In this document: in pieces, positions 7,101 through 13,906 of the stretch | Numbering within the stretch: position 1 is the stretch's first letter | How the letters are laid out: each line of letters opens with the position of its first letter | Assembly (NCBI GenBank): GCA_938036875.1 | Contig: CALHVX010000133.1 | Span: 1-34,275 of the forward strand | DNA from: an uncultured Pseudomonadales bacterium | GTDB lineage: Bacteria > Pseudomonadota > Gammaproteobacteria > Pseudomonadales > Azotimanducaceae | Direction of reading: 5' to 3' | Length of the DNA: 34,275 bases | Notes under the pieces: generated by a model | What the model saw: the letters and a program-made list of their open reading frames with translations, nothing else | What the model was told of the DNA's origin: nothing | The model's database searches: none | Program-made: the position numbers and the translations under genes

Positions 7101-9793
7101 CGCAAGCTCCCATCGGTTACCCCAGATGCCGGCTTAATCTGAATCGGTTGCCAGCCGGATTGCGCGAACAATCGATCTTTGAGCTGCGCTTCGTCTGCGC
7201 ACATGAGCGCAAAAGCCGACTTAGGCTGGTTACGCAGCGCTTTAGGATCCCCATCTTCCAAGATGCGGCCACCACCAAAAACCAGCACGCGCGAAAAATC
7301 CATAACCTCTTGCAGGTCGTGCACAACAAACAGCAAGGTGCTGTGGGGCCAACGTTTGCGCAGAGCTAGGCGTAACTGTCGGCGTTGCTTGGATCCCATG
7401 CCGACAAAAGGTTCGTCCAGCAAGACCAGCTTAGGCGCTGCGCGCAGCAGCCCTCGGGCAACACGTACGCGCTGGCCTTCACCACCAGACAAGCGGCTGC
7501 CGTTTTCCCCTAAGGGTTGCGCCAAACCCTGAGCATAACGCTCTAGATCGTCTTGCAGCAGGGAGTCATTCACCGCTGTCTCTAAATCTTGGGAGCTGTA
7601 GCCTTGGGAGCCAAACACCAAGTTGTCAAACAGCGGGCGATTCCAAAGATACATCTGCGAGTCGATAACCAAGGTCTGCTCACGCAGACGCGCAATTCTC
7701 TCAGGGTTAGCAGCTATACCATCAACCAGCAGCGCACCCGCCTGCGGCGTCAGCCAACCCAGCAACAGGCTGATAAACGAGCTCTTGCCGGACCCGCTGC
7801 GGCCGACAATGGCCACTTGCTCGGACGCCGCAATGCTTAAGTTAAGGTCTGCTAGGACCGGTTGCTCTGCACGTTGAACACTCACGTCTTGCCATTGCAA
7901 GGCAACCGCCCTGGGGTTCATCTCGGCGTTGATCTCGGCGTTGTAGGCCTCGTTATCCTCCTGCATTGCCTGGGCTGCGCTTTCGGCAACCTCACGCGGC
8001 GCATCAAGAATCTCAAGCACACGCGTGGCGACGTTGCGCAGGTTGGGATACTCGCGCAGCAGCAACAAGAACTGGCGAGCCGTGATCGGCAAAAATAACG
8101 CCCAATAGGCTACCAGCAGCACAGCACCCAAAGTGGCTGATTGTGCCAGCGCTGCGTGGACCAGCATCACGGCCACCAGCGCCATGATCAGCAACTGCAG
8201 CGTTTCCAGGAGCAACACCAACCAACCGCTGTGGTTAAAGGCTGTGTGCCAGCGCAGCACCCGCGCTTCGGATTCAAAGGCTATGGGTTGAGATGCCCCA
8301 TGCGCCGCTATGGCTTCGCTGCCACGCAGCGCATCTAGGTAAAGCTGGCCCACCGCGCTGGAATGGGTGCGAATCCGCAGATCTAAATCGCGAACCGTTC
8401 TGTGCATGACCAGTGGCAGGCCTATGGCAGCAAGGCCTGCAAGCAATACCCAAAGCACTTGCCCGGGCAGCAACCAAACCAAGCCAGCCAACACACCCAC
8501 AATGCGAACGGCCACCACCAGCAAACGCTGCAACAAAAAGGGCATCTTTGCGAGCAGGGCCAAGGCGTGGCCACGTTCCGCCAGGTCGTTAACCAACCGA
8601 GAATCAAAGTAACCATCGCTGATCAAAGGTAGGTGTTGCAACAAACGTTGCCGCAGACGGCTCTCCAAGGTTCGACCTAACGCTCGTGCGGTATTGCTGC
8701 ATAGGGCCAACAGGCCCACACCTATGGCAACGGGACTCAACACAATCAAGATTAGCTGCAATGCTGCCGCCCAGCTTGCGGGGGCCGGAGCGCTGATGAT
8801 AGTGCGCAACACCAGCGCCTCAACAAAGGTAAGCACACCTACTAACAACGCACAGCCAAATAGCAACAGCACTAAAGGTTTAGATATCTCCGCTACCAAA
8901 CGAGCGAGCACACCGCCCTGGCTTTGGGATGCAGACTGCATCTGGCTTGCAAAGGCTTGGGCTGCCGGACTGGATTGAGGCTCATGATTGCCGCAGCGCA
9001 ATAACACCGCACCGTGCAACCATATCGCTTGCGGCTCTTGCTCCGAGCGTCGGACTTGCCAACAATGCAGTGGAATTTGCTCCGGCGCTGCGAGCAAGGT
9101 TTGAACTAGGGTTTGATGTTGGGCGGATGTCAGCTTTAGGCCTTGCCGCGTCAATTGCAAAGCGCTACGCATTGCAGCCTCGAGTGCAGCCCAAGCCTGC
9201 CAGCCACTGTTCTCGTTCAGCGTCTGCTGATGCTCAGCAACAAACCCGCTGGGCAACTTAAGCTGCTGCGCCATCGACTCCAGTACAACCCGATACTCAT
9301 CGGTTTGCGCATAACCAAGCCAGTCCTGGGCAGACACCAAGGTTTCGTGCTCAAACAAACGGCGCTCAAGCTCGCTCTTGCGCAGCCAAACCCGGCCTTG
9401 GGCTGGATCCATAATTTGCACCCAACCAAAACACTGCCGCCAAACCACAACAAAGTGGGTCAGCCGGTTGGGCAACAGCACCACGGCTATACAGGGAAGG
9501 TTAGGCAGTTGGGTGTTAAACAGCGCATCCACCGGAACCATGACTTGCTCAGCCGGCATGCCCAAGCGTTCGGCCAACTCCTCCATGGCGTCAATGGAGG
9601 TGCCATCCACATCGGTTTGGCAGGCTTCGCGCAACCGCGGGTAGCTAACCCGATAGCCGCAGCTCGACATCCAAGAGGCCAGCGCTGCCGGTCCGCAGTC
9701 CATGTTGGAGGTTTGCACCACCTCATGCGCAGACCACACCCGGTTGAGCCGAGGGTCTGACTTAGTCTCTACTTCAGTCTCGAGTTTGGACAT
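7097..9793 (-). CDS. C39 peptidase-containing ABC exporter
   Basis: An 898-residue peptidase-permease-ATPase that should cut the leader of a peptide after a double glycine and export the product through the inner membrane. The N-terminal C39 domain (about 20-150) has the oxyanion Gln27, catalytic Cys33 (QTSNMDCGPAAL), His113 (LTHFVVVW) and Asp129 (IMDP), so it should be active. A region of about 150 residues of unclear function follows, then transmembrane segments (about 300-580) and the ATPase with Walker A GRSGSGKSS (Lys670), signature LSGGEGQRV, Walker B LVLLDEP and H-loop FVVHD. It is longer than the usual 700-730 residues of C39 exporters because of the insert between peptidase and membrane domain. 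It lies between the HlyD gene (87 bases upstream) and the second ABC gene (4-base overlap). Confidence 0.92.
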   Translation of the reverse strand: MSKLETEVETKSDPRLNRVWSAHEVVQTSNMDCGPAALASWMSSCGYRVSYPRLREACQTDVDGTSIDAMEELAERLGMPAEQVMVPVDALFNTQLPNLPCIAVVLLPNRLTHFVVVWRQCFGWVQIMDPAQGRVWLRKSELERRLFEHETLVSAQDWLGYAQTDEYRVVLESMAQQLKLPSGFVAEHQQTLNENSGWQAWAALEAAMRSALQLTRQGLKLTSAQHQTLVQTLLAAPEQIPLHCWQVRRSEQEPQAIWLHGAVLLRCGNHEPQSSPAAQAFASQMQSASQSQGGVLARLVAEISKPLVLLLFGCALLVGVLTFVEALVLRTIISAPAPASWAAALQLILIVLSPVAIGVGLLALCSNTARALGRTLESRLRQRLLQHLPLISDGYFDSRLVNDLAERGHALALLAKMPFLLQRLLVVAVRIVGVLAGLVWLLPGQVLWVLLAGLAAIGLPLVMHRTVRDLDLRIRTHSSAVGQLYLDALRGSEAIAAHGASQPIAFESEARVLRWHTAFNHSGWLVLLLETLQLLIMALVAVMLVHAALAQSATLGAVLLVAYWALFLPITARQFLLLLREYPNLRNVATRVLEILDAPREVAESAAQAMQEDNEAYNAEINAEMNPRAVALQWQDVSVQRAEQPVLADLNLSIAASEQVAIVGRSGSGKSSFISLLLGWLTPQAGALLVDGIAANPERIARLREQTLVIDSQMYLWNRPLFDNLVFGSQGYSSQDLETAVNDSLLQDDLERYAQGLAQPLGENGSRLSGGEGQRVRVARGLLRAAPKLVLLDEPFVGMGSKQRRQLRLALRKRWPHSTLLFVVHDLQEVMDFSRVLVFGGGRILEDGDPKALRNQPKSAFALMCADEAQLKDRLFAQSGWQPIQIKPASGVTDGSLR

Positions 9794-9880
9794 GAACTAC
9801 GCGGCTACCTGAGGCTTCATTCGTTTTGCTGGTTACTGCGCCACCCGCCTACGCTGGGCGAATGGCAGCCCCTCAACCGA

Positions 9881-11050
9881 TTAGATTGAAGGTTCTGGCG
9901 ACAGGCTCAACAACCGCATAAATCGCTGCGCCAAGGTTAGCGCACCCACCTCTACTCGAACACGACCTTGCAGCCCCTGTTGCAACTGGGCAAACAGTGG
10001 ATTGCTAGGTGTCGGGGCCCGGAGCGCAAAGACAACCTCAATATGATCATCGTTAGGCACTTGGCCAACACGCAACACCTCCGCGGCTAAGGTGCCATGT
10101 TCAACCCAAGGCAACGCGTACAACTCAATTTGCGCCGGTTGCCCAGGCGCGATGCGCCCCCCCGCGTTTCGTACGGGAAACCGCGCCTTGAACTGAGGGG
10201 CCTGCATAGGCAGCAAGGTTAAAACCCAGCTATCCAGGGGTAGCACGCTGCCCTCCCCGCTTTCGGCTAGCGCACCAACAGTGCCCGCAAAAGGCGCAAG
10301 CAAGGTGGACCGTTCTATCTGGAGCAACAGCTGATCTCGGGCGCGTGCTAGATCGGCTCCTTGCTGCGCCAACAGTGCCTCGCGCTCTTCAAGCTGGGCT
10401 TGCTTGGCTCTGTTCTGAGAATCCGCCAGCTCAAGCTCCGCTTGGGTCTTAGCCAAGGTGGCATTCACCGCATCCAGCTCTAACTGCTCTTGTGCCAGGG
10501 TAGCTGCGGCTTGCTCATACTGAAGCTTGTCAATGCGCCGCTCTGAGCGAAGCTGCCCATACAACGCCTCGGCCTTACGGGCGTAGTCTATCTTGCTCTG
10601 GGCCTGCGCCACCTTAGAGCGCAACCGCTCAAGCTCTTGCTGGGTACTGCGCTGCTGATCTAACCACTGCGCGCGCAAACCTTGGTGTTGCTCACGCACC
10701 GACACCTGCTGTAAGCGTTGCTGCTCCAACTGCAACTCCGTGCTTTCGAGATCGAGCATCAAGGCTTGGGTATCAAACTCTAGCAAGGTGTCGCCTGCGG
10801 CCACTTGTTGGCCCAAGCTAACCGAAACCTTTTTGATGCGTTGACTTGAAGGCGACAACAAACGAGCGTTTGCACCCGAAGAAACCAAGCCACCGTCGCT
10901 TGATGCCAGCTGCACTGGCAACACAAACCAACCTGCAGCCAGCAACCAAACGACCAACAAAAACACCAACACCCCACCAACAAAATAGCGTCCGACGCCG
11001 GACTCTCGACGCAACACCAACAAGGTTTGCTCAAATGGAACACTCGACAT
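9881..11050 (-). CDS. HlyD-family secretion adaptor
   Basis: Periplasmic membrane-fusion protein of 389 residues that links an inner-membrane ABC exporter to the cell envelope. After a short cytoplasmic tail comes one membrane helix (about residues 22-45: GGVLVFLLVVWLLAAGWF). A first lipoyl half follows (KKVSVSLGQQVAAGDTLLEF), then a long Gln/Glu/Leu-rich coiled coil (about 95-240), the second lipoyl half (STLLAPFAGTVGAL) and a beta-barrel (GQPAQIELYALPW). The frame stays open further upstream to a TTG at 11161, but ATG at 11050 is the first ATG and the hydrophobic extension before it does not look coding. It is the first gene of the export operon and is transcribed away from the mini-gene at 11537. 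Confidence 0.9.
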   Translation of the reverse strand: MSSVPFEQTLLVLRRESGVGRYFVGGVLVFLLVVWLLAAGWFVLPVQLASSDGGLVSSGANARLLSPSSQRIKKVSVSLGQQVAAGDTLLEFDTQALMLDLESTELQLEQQRLQQVSVREQHQGLRAQWLDQQRSTQQELERLRSKVAQAQSKIDYARKAEALYGQLRSERRIDKLQYEQAAATLAQEQLELDAVNATLAKTQAELELADSQNRAKQAQLEEREALLAQQGADLARARDQLLLQIERSTLLAPFAGTVGALAESGEGSVLPLDSWVLTLLPMQAPQFKARFPVRNAGGRIAPGQPAQIELYALPWVEHGTLAAEVLRVGQVPNDDHIEVVFALRAPTPSNPLFAQLQQGLQGRVRVEVGALTLAQRFMRLLSLSPEPSI

Positions 11051-11315
11051 ACGCAGTACGCTTGTACAACAGACAAAGTCTATCGTTGCACAGGATAGAA
11101 TGAATAGAAATGTCAATATGACAGTGGTAACTTGAATCGAAGACTGACACAATCCAACCAAGTTAGCGAAAGAGCAGCGTTCTAACTACTTAAACCGGTC
11201 TTCATAAATCCGAGTTAAGAAGTTTTGCCAAAGACTAACAAATGGATGTTCACATTAATCTCGTGAAATAGACTAACGAAAGCGGCGAGTCATCACTGCA
11301 GCCAGCCGCACCGAT

Positions 11316-11330
11316 TATGAATTTATGAAT
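11316..11330. repeat. Tandem TATGAAT repeat
   Basis: TATGAAT occurs at 11316 and again at 11324 (8-base period). A similar pair with 9-base period lies at 16844-16859, at the end of the response regulator gene. It may be a binding site of a winged-helix regulator; this is inference only. Confidence 0.4.
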
Positions 11331-11349
11331 GCAGCGCGTTAACGCTGCA
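11330..11349. repeat. Inverted repeat TGCAGCG / CGCTGCA
   Basis: A perfect 7-base inverted repeat with a 6-base spacer, directly next to the TATGAAT pair and just before the tandem 12-mer. It could be an operator or a short hairpin in the leader of the mini-gene transcript. Confidence 0.5.
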
Positions 11350-11354
11350 CCAAA

Positions 11355-11378
11355 TTATTGCACTGCTTATTGCACTGC
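11355..11378. repeat. Perfect tandem 12-mer (TTATTGCACTGC x2)
   Basis: Two adjacent identical copies of TTATTGCACTGC. Direct repeats of about one helical turn in an intergenic region are typical of sites for OmpR/PhoB-like regulators, and such a regulator is encoded at 16852-17565. The connection is an inference. Confidence 0.65.
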
Positions 11379-11424
11379 GCCTCTGGCACAAGACCCAGTT
11401 AAAAAATGGGCACAGATCAGACCA

Positions 11425-11441
11425 AGCGCAACATAGCGCAA
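11425..11441. repeat. AGCGCAA direct repeat, 10-base period
   Basis: AGCGCAA-CAT-AGCGCAA, i.e. the same 7-mer twice on the same face of the helix, about 100 bases before the mini-gene start. A possible further operator. Confidence 0.4.
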
Positions 11442-11523
11442 GCAGTGCTAACCAACTTCGATCGAGTACGACTATCGGAGAACAAACCGCAGCCTCTGGG
11501 GGGCTGCATACAATCAATCAAAA

Positions 11524-11528
11524 AAGGA
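11524..11528 (+). promoter_or_regulatory. Ribosome binding site of the mini-gene
   Basis: AAGGA in an A-rich context, 8 bases before the ATG at 11537. It is one of the best-placed Shine-Dalgarno sequences in the window and is the main reason to believe the 17-codon frame is translated. Confidence 0.75.
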
Positions 11529-11536
11529 CATTTGAA

Positions 11537-11590
11537 ATGAACGTTAAGTCTAAAGTAAAAGCAGGCGGCTTCGGCTGGGGCTGGCAGTAG
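11537..11590 (+). CDS. 17-residue candidate RiPP precursor with double-glycine site
   Basis: A mini-gene encoding MNVKSKVKAGGFGWGWQ. The first part is basic with regularly spaced lysines (K4, K6, K8) and ends in a double glycine at residues 10-11; the rest, FGWGWQ, is aromatic and glycine-rich. C39 peptidases are known to cut after GG, so the predicted product is a hexapeptide or a modified form of it. The start has an AAGGA site 8 bases upstream. It lies divergently from an operon encoding a C39-ABC exporter with intact catalytic residues. Odd points are the very short leader (known GG leaders are usually longer, with hydrophobic residues at -4, -7 and -12) and the absence of Cys, Ser or Thr. 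An alternative is a regulatory leader peptide with two Trp codons, but the genes downstream are not tryptophan genes. Confidence 0.68.
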   Translation: MNVKSKVKAGGFGWGWQ

Positions 11591-11614
11591 CCGGCTAGCG
11601 CTACACTAGCGTTC

Positions 11615-11634
11615 GTCGTCAATGCTTTGACGAC
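11615..11634 (+). terminator. Hairpin after the mini-gene
   Basis: GTCGTCAA-TGCT-TTGACGAC is a perfect 8-bp stem with a 4-base loop, 25 bases after the mini-gene stop. No T-run follows, so it is better read as an mRNA-stabilising or regulatory hairpin than as a classic intrinsic terminator. Confidence 0.4.
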
Positions 11635-11664
11635 ATAGCAACGCTGCATAGCGCTATTTATCGT

Positions 11665-11698
11665 CATGCCGGGCGCGCGTTAACACGCGTCCGGCATG
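11665..11698 (+). terminator. Long GC-rich hairpin downstream of the mini-gene
   Basis: CATGCCGG (11665-11672) pairs with CCGGCATG (11691-11698), and the stem continues inward by a G-T pair and four GC pairs, giving about 13 paired positions around an 8-base loop. It is the strongest hairpin in this part of the window. It lacks a T-run on either strand. Confidence 0.4.
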
Positions 11699-11956
11699 TA
11701 CGACACAAGACGACATAGCACCAAATGGCTGCAAGGCAAGCCTCAGATCTTCCCGAGTTCCTTCTACATCTCCCCGCTAAACCGCACTAGATCACACTTC
11801 AGATGGGCCTATCGCCCGCTCAGAACTTACACCCCCACCGGCTCCCGACTGCCAACAGGTATTGTGAGAGGCTTCACGGTTCACAAGTCAGGTTCACTTA
11901 TATTTCATCGATCAGTTACACATCCTCAGTATTCAATACACGGAGCGGGACCAGGC

Positions 11957-12178
11957 ATGATCGACAACGAGAGCACAGAAGTAGAAGCACTAGCACCCTA
12001 TTACCAAACCGAGTTGCACGCAGAAGATCTAGAGCAGCACAACGAGCTGGGCCTACCGCATACCCACCCGCACTTGTTTGCCAAAGCCTTGCTTGCGCAG
12101 CTGGAGCGTCTACCGCTGATGGAGATTGACCGGGACCAGGAACCATTTTCAGAGCATACGGTTGCCCTCTCTGCCTAA
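11957..12178 (+). CDS. Small acidic, histidine-containing protein of unknown function
   Basis: A 73-residue frame beginning MIDNESTEVEALAPYY. It is acidic, has a short His-rich patch (LPHTHPHLF), a likely amphipathic helix (LFAKALLAQLERLP) and no cysteine, signal peptide or membrane segment. The frame extends upstream to 11696 without a stop, but that part is rich in Arg, Ser, His and Pro and does not look like protein, whereas from 11957 codon choice resembles the neighbouring genes. GCGGGACC upstream is only a weak ribosome binding site. I do not recognise it. Its place after the mini-gene makes it a candidate partner, immunity or recognition protein of the peptide system, but this is inference. 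Confidence 0.45.
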   Translation: MIDNESTEVEALAPYYQTELHAEDLEQHNELGLPHTHPHLFAKALLAQLERLPLMEIDRDQEPFSEHTVALSA

Positions 12179-12209
12179 CCTAGACTGCCTAGTCTAGATG
12201 CCGCATCAT

Positions 12210-12235
12210 CTGCGCCAGCAAAGTTACTGGCGCAG
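12210..12235. repeat. 9-bp inverted repeat before the M48 lipoprotein start
   Basis: CTGCGCCAG-8 bases-CTGGCGCAG, perfect, ending five bases before the ATG at 12240. As an mRNA hairpin it would sit where the ribosome binds and could limit translation. It is followed by A's, not T's, so it is not a terminator on the + strand. Confidence 0.45.
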
Positions 12236-12239
12236 AAAA

Positions 12240-13103
12240 ATGGCAAGAAAATTAAGCTTCACCCATAAGCTACAACACCTAACCCAACGAGCCCCGTCAA
12301 ACCCCGGGCGCCGCGGGCTTCAGCTGCTCAGCTTAGCCGCGCTAACCCTGATCGGCGCTTGCGCAACCTCACCTTTGGGCCGCTCCCAACTTGTCTTGTT
12401 TCCGGCAAACGAGATGCAGCAAATGGGTGTAGCCGCTTATAAAGAGATGAAGGCACAAACACCCGCCACCAATAACGGCAAAAAAAGTGACTATGTTCAG
12501 TGTGTGACTGGCCACATCCTCAAAGCCATGCCCAACTACAAACCAGCAGATTGGGAGATCACGGTATTTGAAGACCCTCAAGCAAACGCCTTTGCACTGC
12601 CAGGCGGCAAGATTGGCGTCTATACGGGGCTGTTAGAGGTTGCCGAAAACCAAGATCAACTGGCGACCGTGATCGGTCATGAAATCGCCCATGTACTGGC
12701 CAACCACTCCAATGAGCGCGTCTCTACCTCAACACTGACCAACACAGGCTTGCAGTTGGCGCAGATTGCGGCCGGTGGTGGTAACTCCGCCACTAAGCAA
12801 ACCTTGTTCGGCTTGCTTGGCCTGGGTGCACAAGTCGGGATCGCGTTGCCCTTTGGCCGCAAGCAAGAGTCTGAAGCAGATCTGCTAGGGTTGGACCTTA
12901 TGGCAAAGGCCGGCTTTGACCCTCGCCAAAGCGTCTACCTATGGGAAAACATGGGCAAAGCGGGTGGCCAGAAGCCACCGGAGTTTATGTCTACTCACCC
13001 ATCTGGCGAACGGCGCATAAACGATCTCAGCGGCCGCATGAAGTCCGCCATGGCCCTGTCGCTACAAGCGCGCAAAGCTGGCCGCAGCCCTAACTGCCGT
13101 TAG
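12240..13103 (+). CDS. M48-family metalloprotease, lipoprotein
   Basis: Zinc metalloprotease of 287 residues predicted to be anchored in the envelope. The N-terminus is basic, then hydrophobic, ending in the lipobox LIGAC with lipid-carrying Cys41. The zinc site is HEIAH (His147, Glu148, His151), and the third ligand is Glu210 in ESEAD (ExxAD). Loops PGGKIGVYTGLL and STHPSGERRI are typical of the BepA/LoiP/Oma1-like group, which handles outer-membrane or misfolded proteins. The frame also has an ATG at 12198; 12240 is preferred because it gives a conventional signal peptide, but neither has a strong ribosome binding site. A role in processing the nearby peptide is possible but not indicated; quality control is the simpler reading. 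Confidence 0.88.
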   Translation: MARKLSFTHKLQHLTQRAPSNPGRRGLQLLSLAALTLIGACATSPLGRSQLVLFPANEMQQMGVAAYKEMKAQTPATNNGKKSDYVQCVTGHILKAMPNYKPADWEITVFEDPQANAFALPGGKIGVYTGLLEVAENQDQLATVIGHEIAHVLANHSNERVSTSTLTNTGLQLAQIAAGGGNSATKQTLFGLLGLGAQVGIALPFGRKQESEADLLGLDLMAKAGFDPRQSVYLWENMGKAGGQKPPEFMSTHPSGERRINDLSGRMKSAMALSLQARKAGRSPNCR

Positions 13104-13128
13104 CTTTAGCCAGGGCTTACGGGATAAC

Positions 13129-13157
13129 TTGCTAGGCCTAGCCACTAGACCTAGCAA
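13129..13157. terminator. Hairpin between convergent genes
   Basis: TTGCTAGG-13 bases-CCTAGCAA, a perfect 8-bp inverted repeat between the stops of the M48 gene and the convergent UrcA gene. The position suits a bidirectional terminator, although the T-runs are missing. Confidence 0.4.
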
Positions 13158-13172
13158 AGCGGCCAAACAGAC

Positions 13173-13565
13173 CTAACGCGTTGTGCTGGCGATAGACACC
13201 GCTGCATCACCCGAATGAATCCTGGTTAGCAGCGGGTGATTCACCTGAGACACCAGGTCCGATTCAACGTCTTTGATGCAACTCGCACGCTCGCTCAAAT
13301 TTTTGGTGACCCCATAATCTGGGCAGTAGTCCAAGGCTATGCGCCGAATCTTACGGTGCAACGCCTTCACCGACCCCGCTGATTTGAGTTCCGCTGAGTT
13401 ATAGCTCAGTTGATAACTCGCCTCATCACTATTGGCCGACCCGGCTAACGCCAAACCCGGGGCCGCAACCAGTGCAGACATCCCTAGGGCAAGACCAACT
13501 CGGCGCATTGACAAACCCAGGGTGGCGTTGGCTTTCTTGTTAATCGAAGATTGGTTATTAGGCAT
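13173..13565 (-). CDS. UrcA-family secreted small protein
   Basis: A 130-residue exported protein. A basic N-terminus and hydrophobic stretch (MRRVGLALGMSALVAAPGLALAGS) form a signal peptide with a likely cut after ALA. The mature part has the UrcA pattern: a Tyr-Leu strand (YQLSYNSAELKSAGSV), LHRKIRRIA, and two cysteines spaced by about 18 residues (DYCPDYG ... ASCIKD) that could form a disulfide. The start is ATG at 13565 because GGGAG (complement of 13574-13578) lies 8 bases upstream; a TTG five codons earlier is less likely. The function of UrcA proteins is unknown. It lies convergent to the M48 gene and divergent from the acyltransferase-oxidase gene. Confidence 0.75.
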   Translation of the reverse strand: MPNNQSSINKKANATLGLSMRRVGLALGMSALVAAPGLALAGSANSDEASYQLSYNSAELKSAGSVKALHRKIRRIALDYCPDYGVTKNLSERASCIKDVESDLVSQVNHPLLTRIHSGDAAVSIASTTR

Positions 13566-13906
13566 TGTGCGAACTCCCAAATAATGGCGGTAAGGGTTCC
13601 CTTTGCGTAAACACTAATGTGAATACTGAACAAACCCAGTTTTTCTGGTTTCTGGGCTGCTGGGTTGCGCCTCAAGTGCGGTTAATCAGCTGGCCCTTAG
13701 TACTTAGATGCAGCAGCTCCCCAAAGGGTTGCAAGAAATTTAAATTTATTCGATCTATTGGCCAGACCGCGTGAGCTACCGGCCCGCGGAGGCGTAAGAG
13801 GCATACCTAGCCCAGCGCAAAAATGGCTAACTGGCGCAATTCCAATCCTTTACTAGACTTGCCTGAGCGGTGGCACACAGTGGTGTCATGCAAATTAAGG
13901 ATTGAT
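13566..13906. promoter_or_regulatory. Divergent intergenic region
   Basis: 341 bases between the divergent UrcA and acyltransferase-oxidase genes. It carries the GGGAG ribosome binding site of the UrcA gene, a quasi-palindrome AAGGG-TT-CCCTT at 13592-13603, and an AT-rich palindrome AAATTTAAATTT near 13737-13748. It also carries the AAGG site (about 13897-13900) before the ATG at 13907. No clear -35/-10 pair or small gene was recognised. An in-frame ATG at 13823 exists but has no ribosome binding site. Confidence 0.45.

Larger units (their letters stand above)
11051..11536. promoter_or_regulatory. Repeat-rich divergent regulatory region
   Basis: A 486-base gap between the HlyD start and the mini-gene start, more AT-rich than its surroundings and holding no convincing protein gene. 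It contains a tandem TATGAAT pair (11316-11330), a TGCAGCG/CGCTGCA inverted repeat (11330-11349), a perfect tandem 12-mer (11355-11378), an AGCGCAA direct repeat with 10-base period (11425-11441) and a GCAGCC/GGCTGC hairpin (11489-11507). TACAAT at 11509-11514 is a plausible -10 for the mini-gene, but no good -35 lies 17 bases upstream, which would fit an activator- or alternative-sigma-dependent promoter. Both divergent transcripts must start here. Confidence 0.6.
11591..11956. other. Hairpin-rich non-coding stretch between mini-gene and small ORF
   Basis: About 366 bases without a convincing protein gene. The first 110 bases hold two strong hairpins (11615-11634 and 11665-11698) and the 12-mer GACGACATAGCA twice, exactly 80 bases apart (11629-11640 and 11709-11720). 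The rest (about 11740-11950) shows no recognisable feature; a reading frame runs through it into the small ORF downstream, but its composition does not look like protein. It could be a structured 3' UTR or a small RNA. Confidence 0.45.

Noticed and set aside
6496-7137. 213-codon frame on the + strand opposite the second ABC gene
   Set aside because: Antisense shadow of a clearly coding exporter gene; low-complexity composition and no motif.
9143-9760. 205-codon frame on the + strand opposite the C39 domain
   Set aside because: Antisense to the intact C39 peptidase coding region; no recognisable domain or ribosome binding site.
11053-11161. 37-residue N-terminal extension of the HlyD protein from TTG at 11161
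   Set aside because: Cys-rich hydrophobic extension before the normal cytoplasmic start, non-ATG start and no ribosome binding site; ATG at 11050 fits the family.
11355-11378. Tandem 12-mer as a CRISPR or minisatellite remnant
   Set aside because: Only two adjacent copies with no spacer, and no cas gene anywhere in the window; an operator is more plausible.
11537-11634. Reading the mini-gene as a tryptophan-type attenuator leader
   Set aside because: It has two Trp codons and hairpins downstream, but the Trp codons are not adjacent, no T-run follows the hairpins and no tryptophan biosynthesis gene lies downstream. It remains the main alternative to a precursor.
11696-11956. Upstream extension of the small ORF (MYDTRRHSTKWLQ...)
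   Set aside because: Rich in Arg, Ser, His and Pro, starts inside a hairpin, lacks a ribosome binding site and does not resemble protein; only the part from 11957 was kept.
12210-12235. Inverted repeat as an intrinsic terminator of the small ORF
   Set aside because: The + strand stem is followed by A's, and the minus-strand reading is not followed by T's either.
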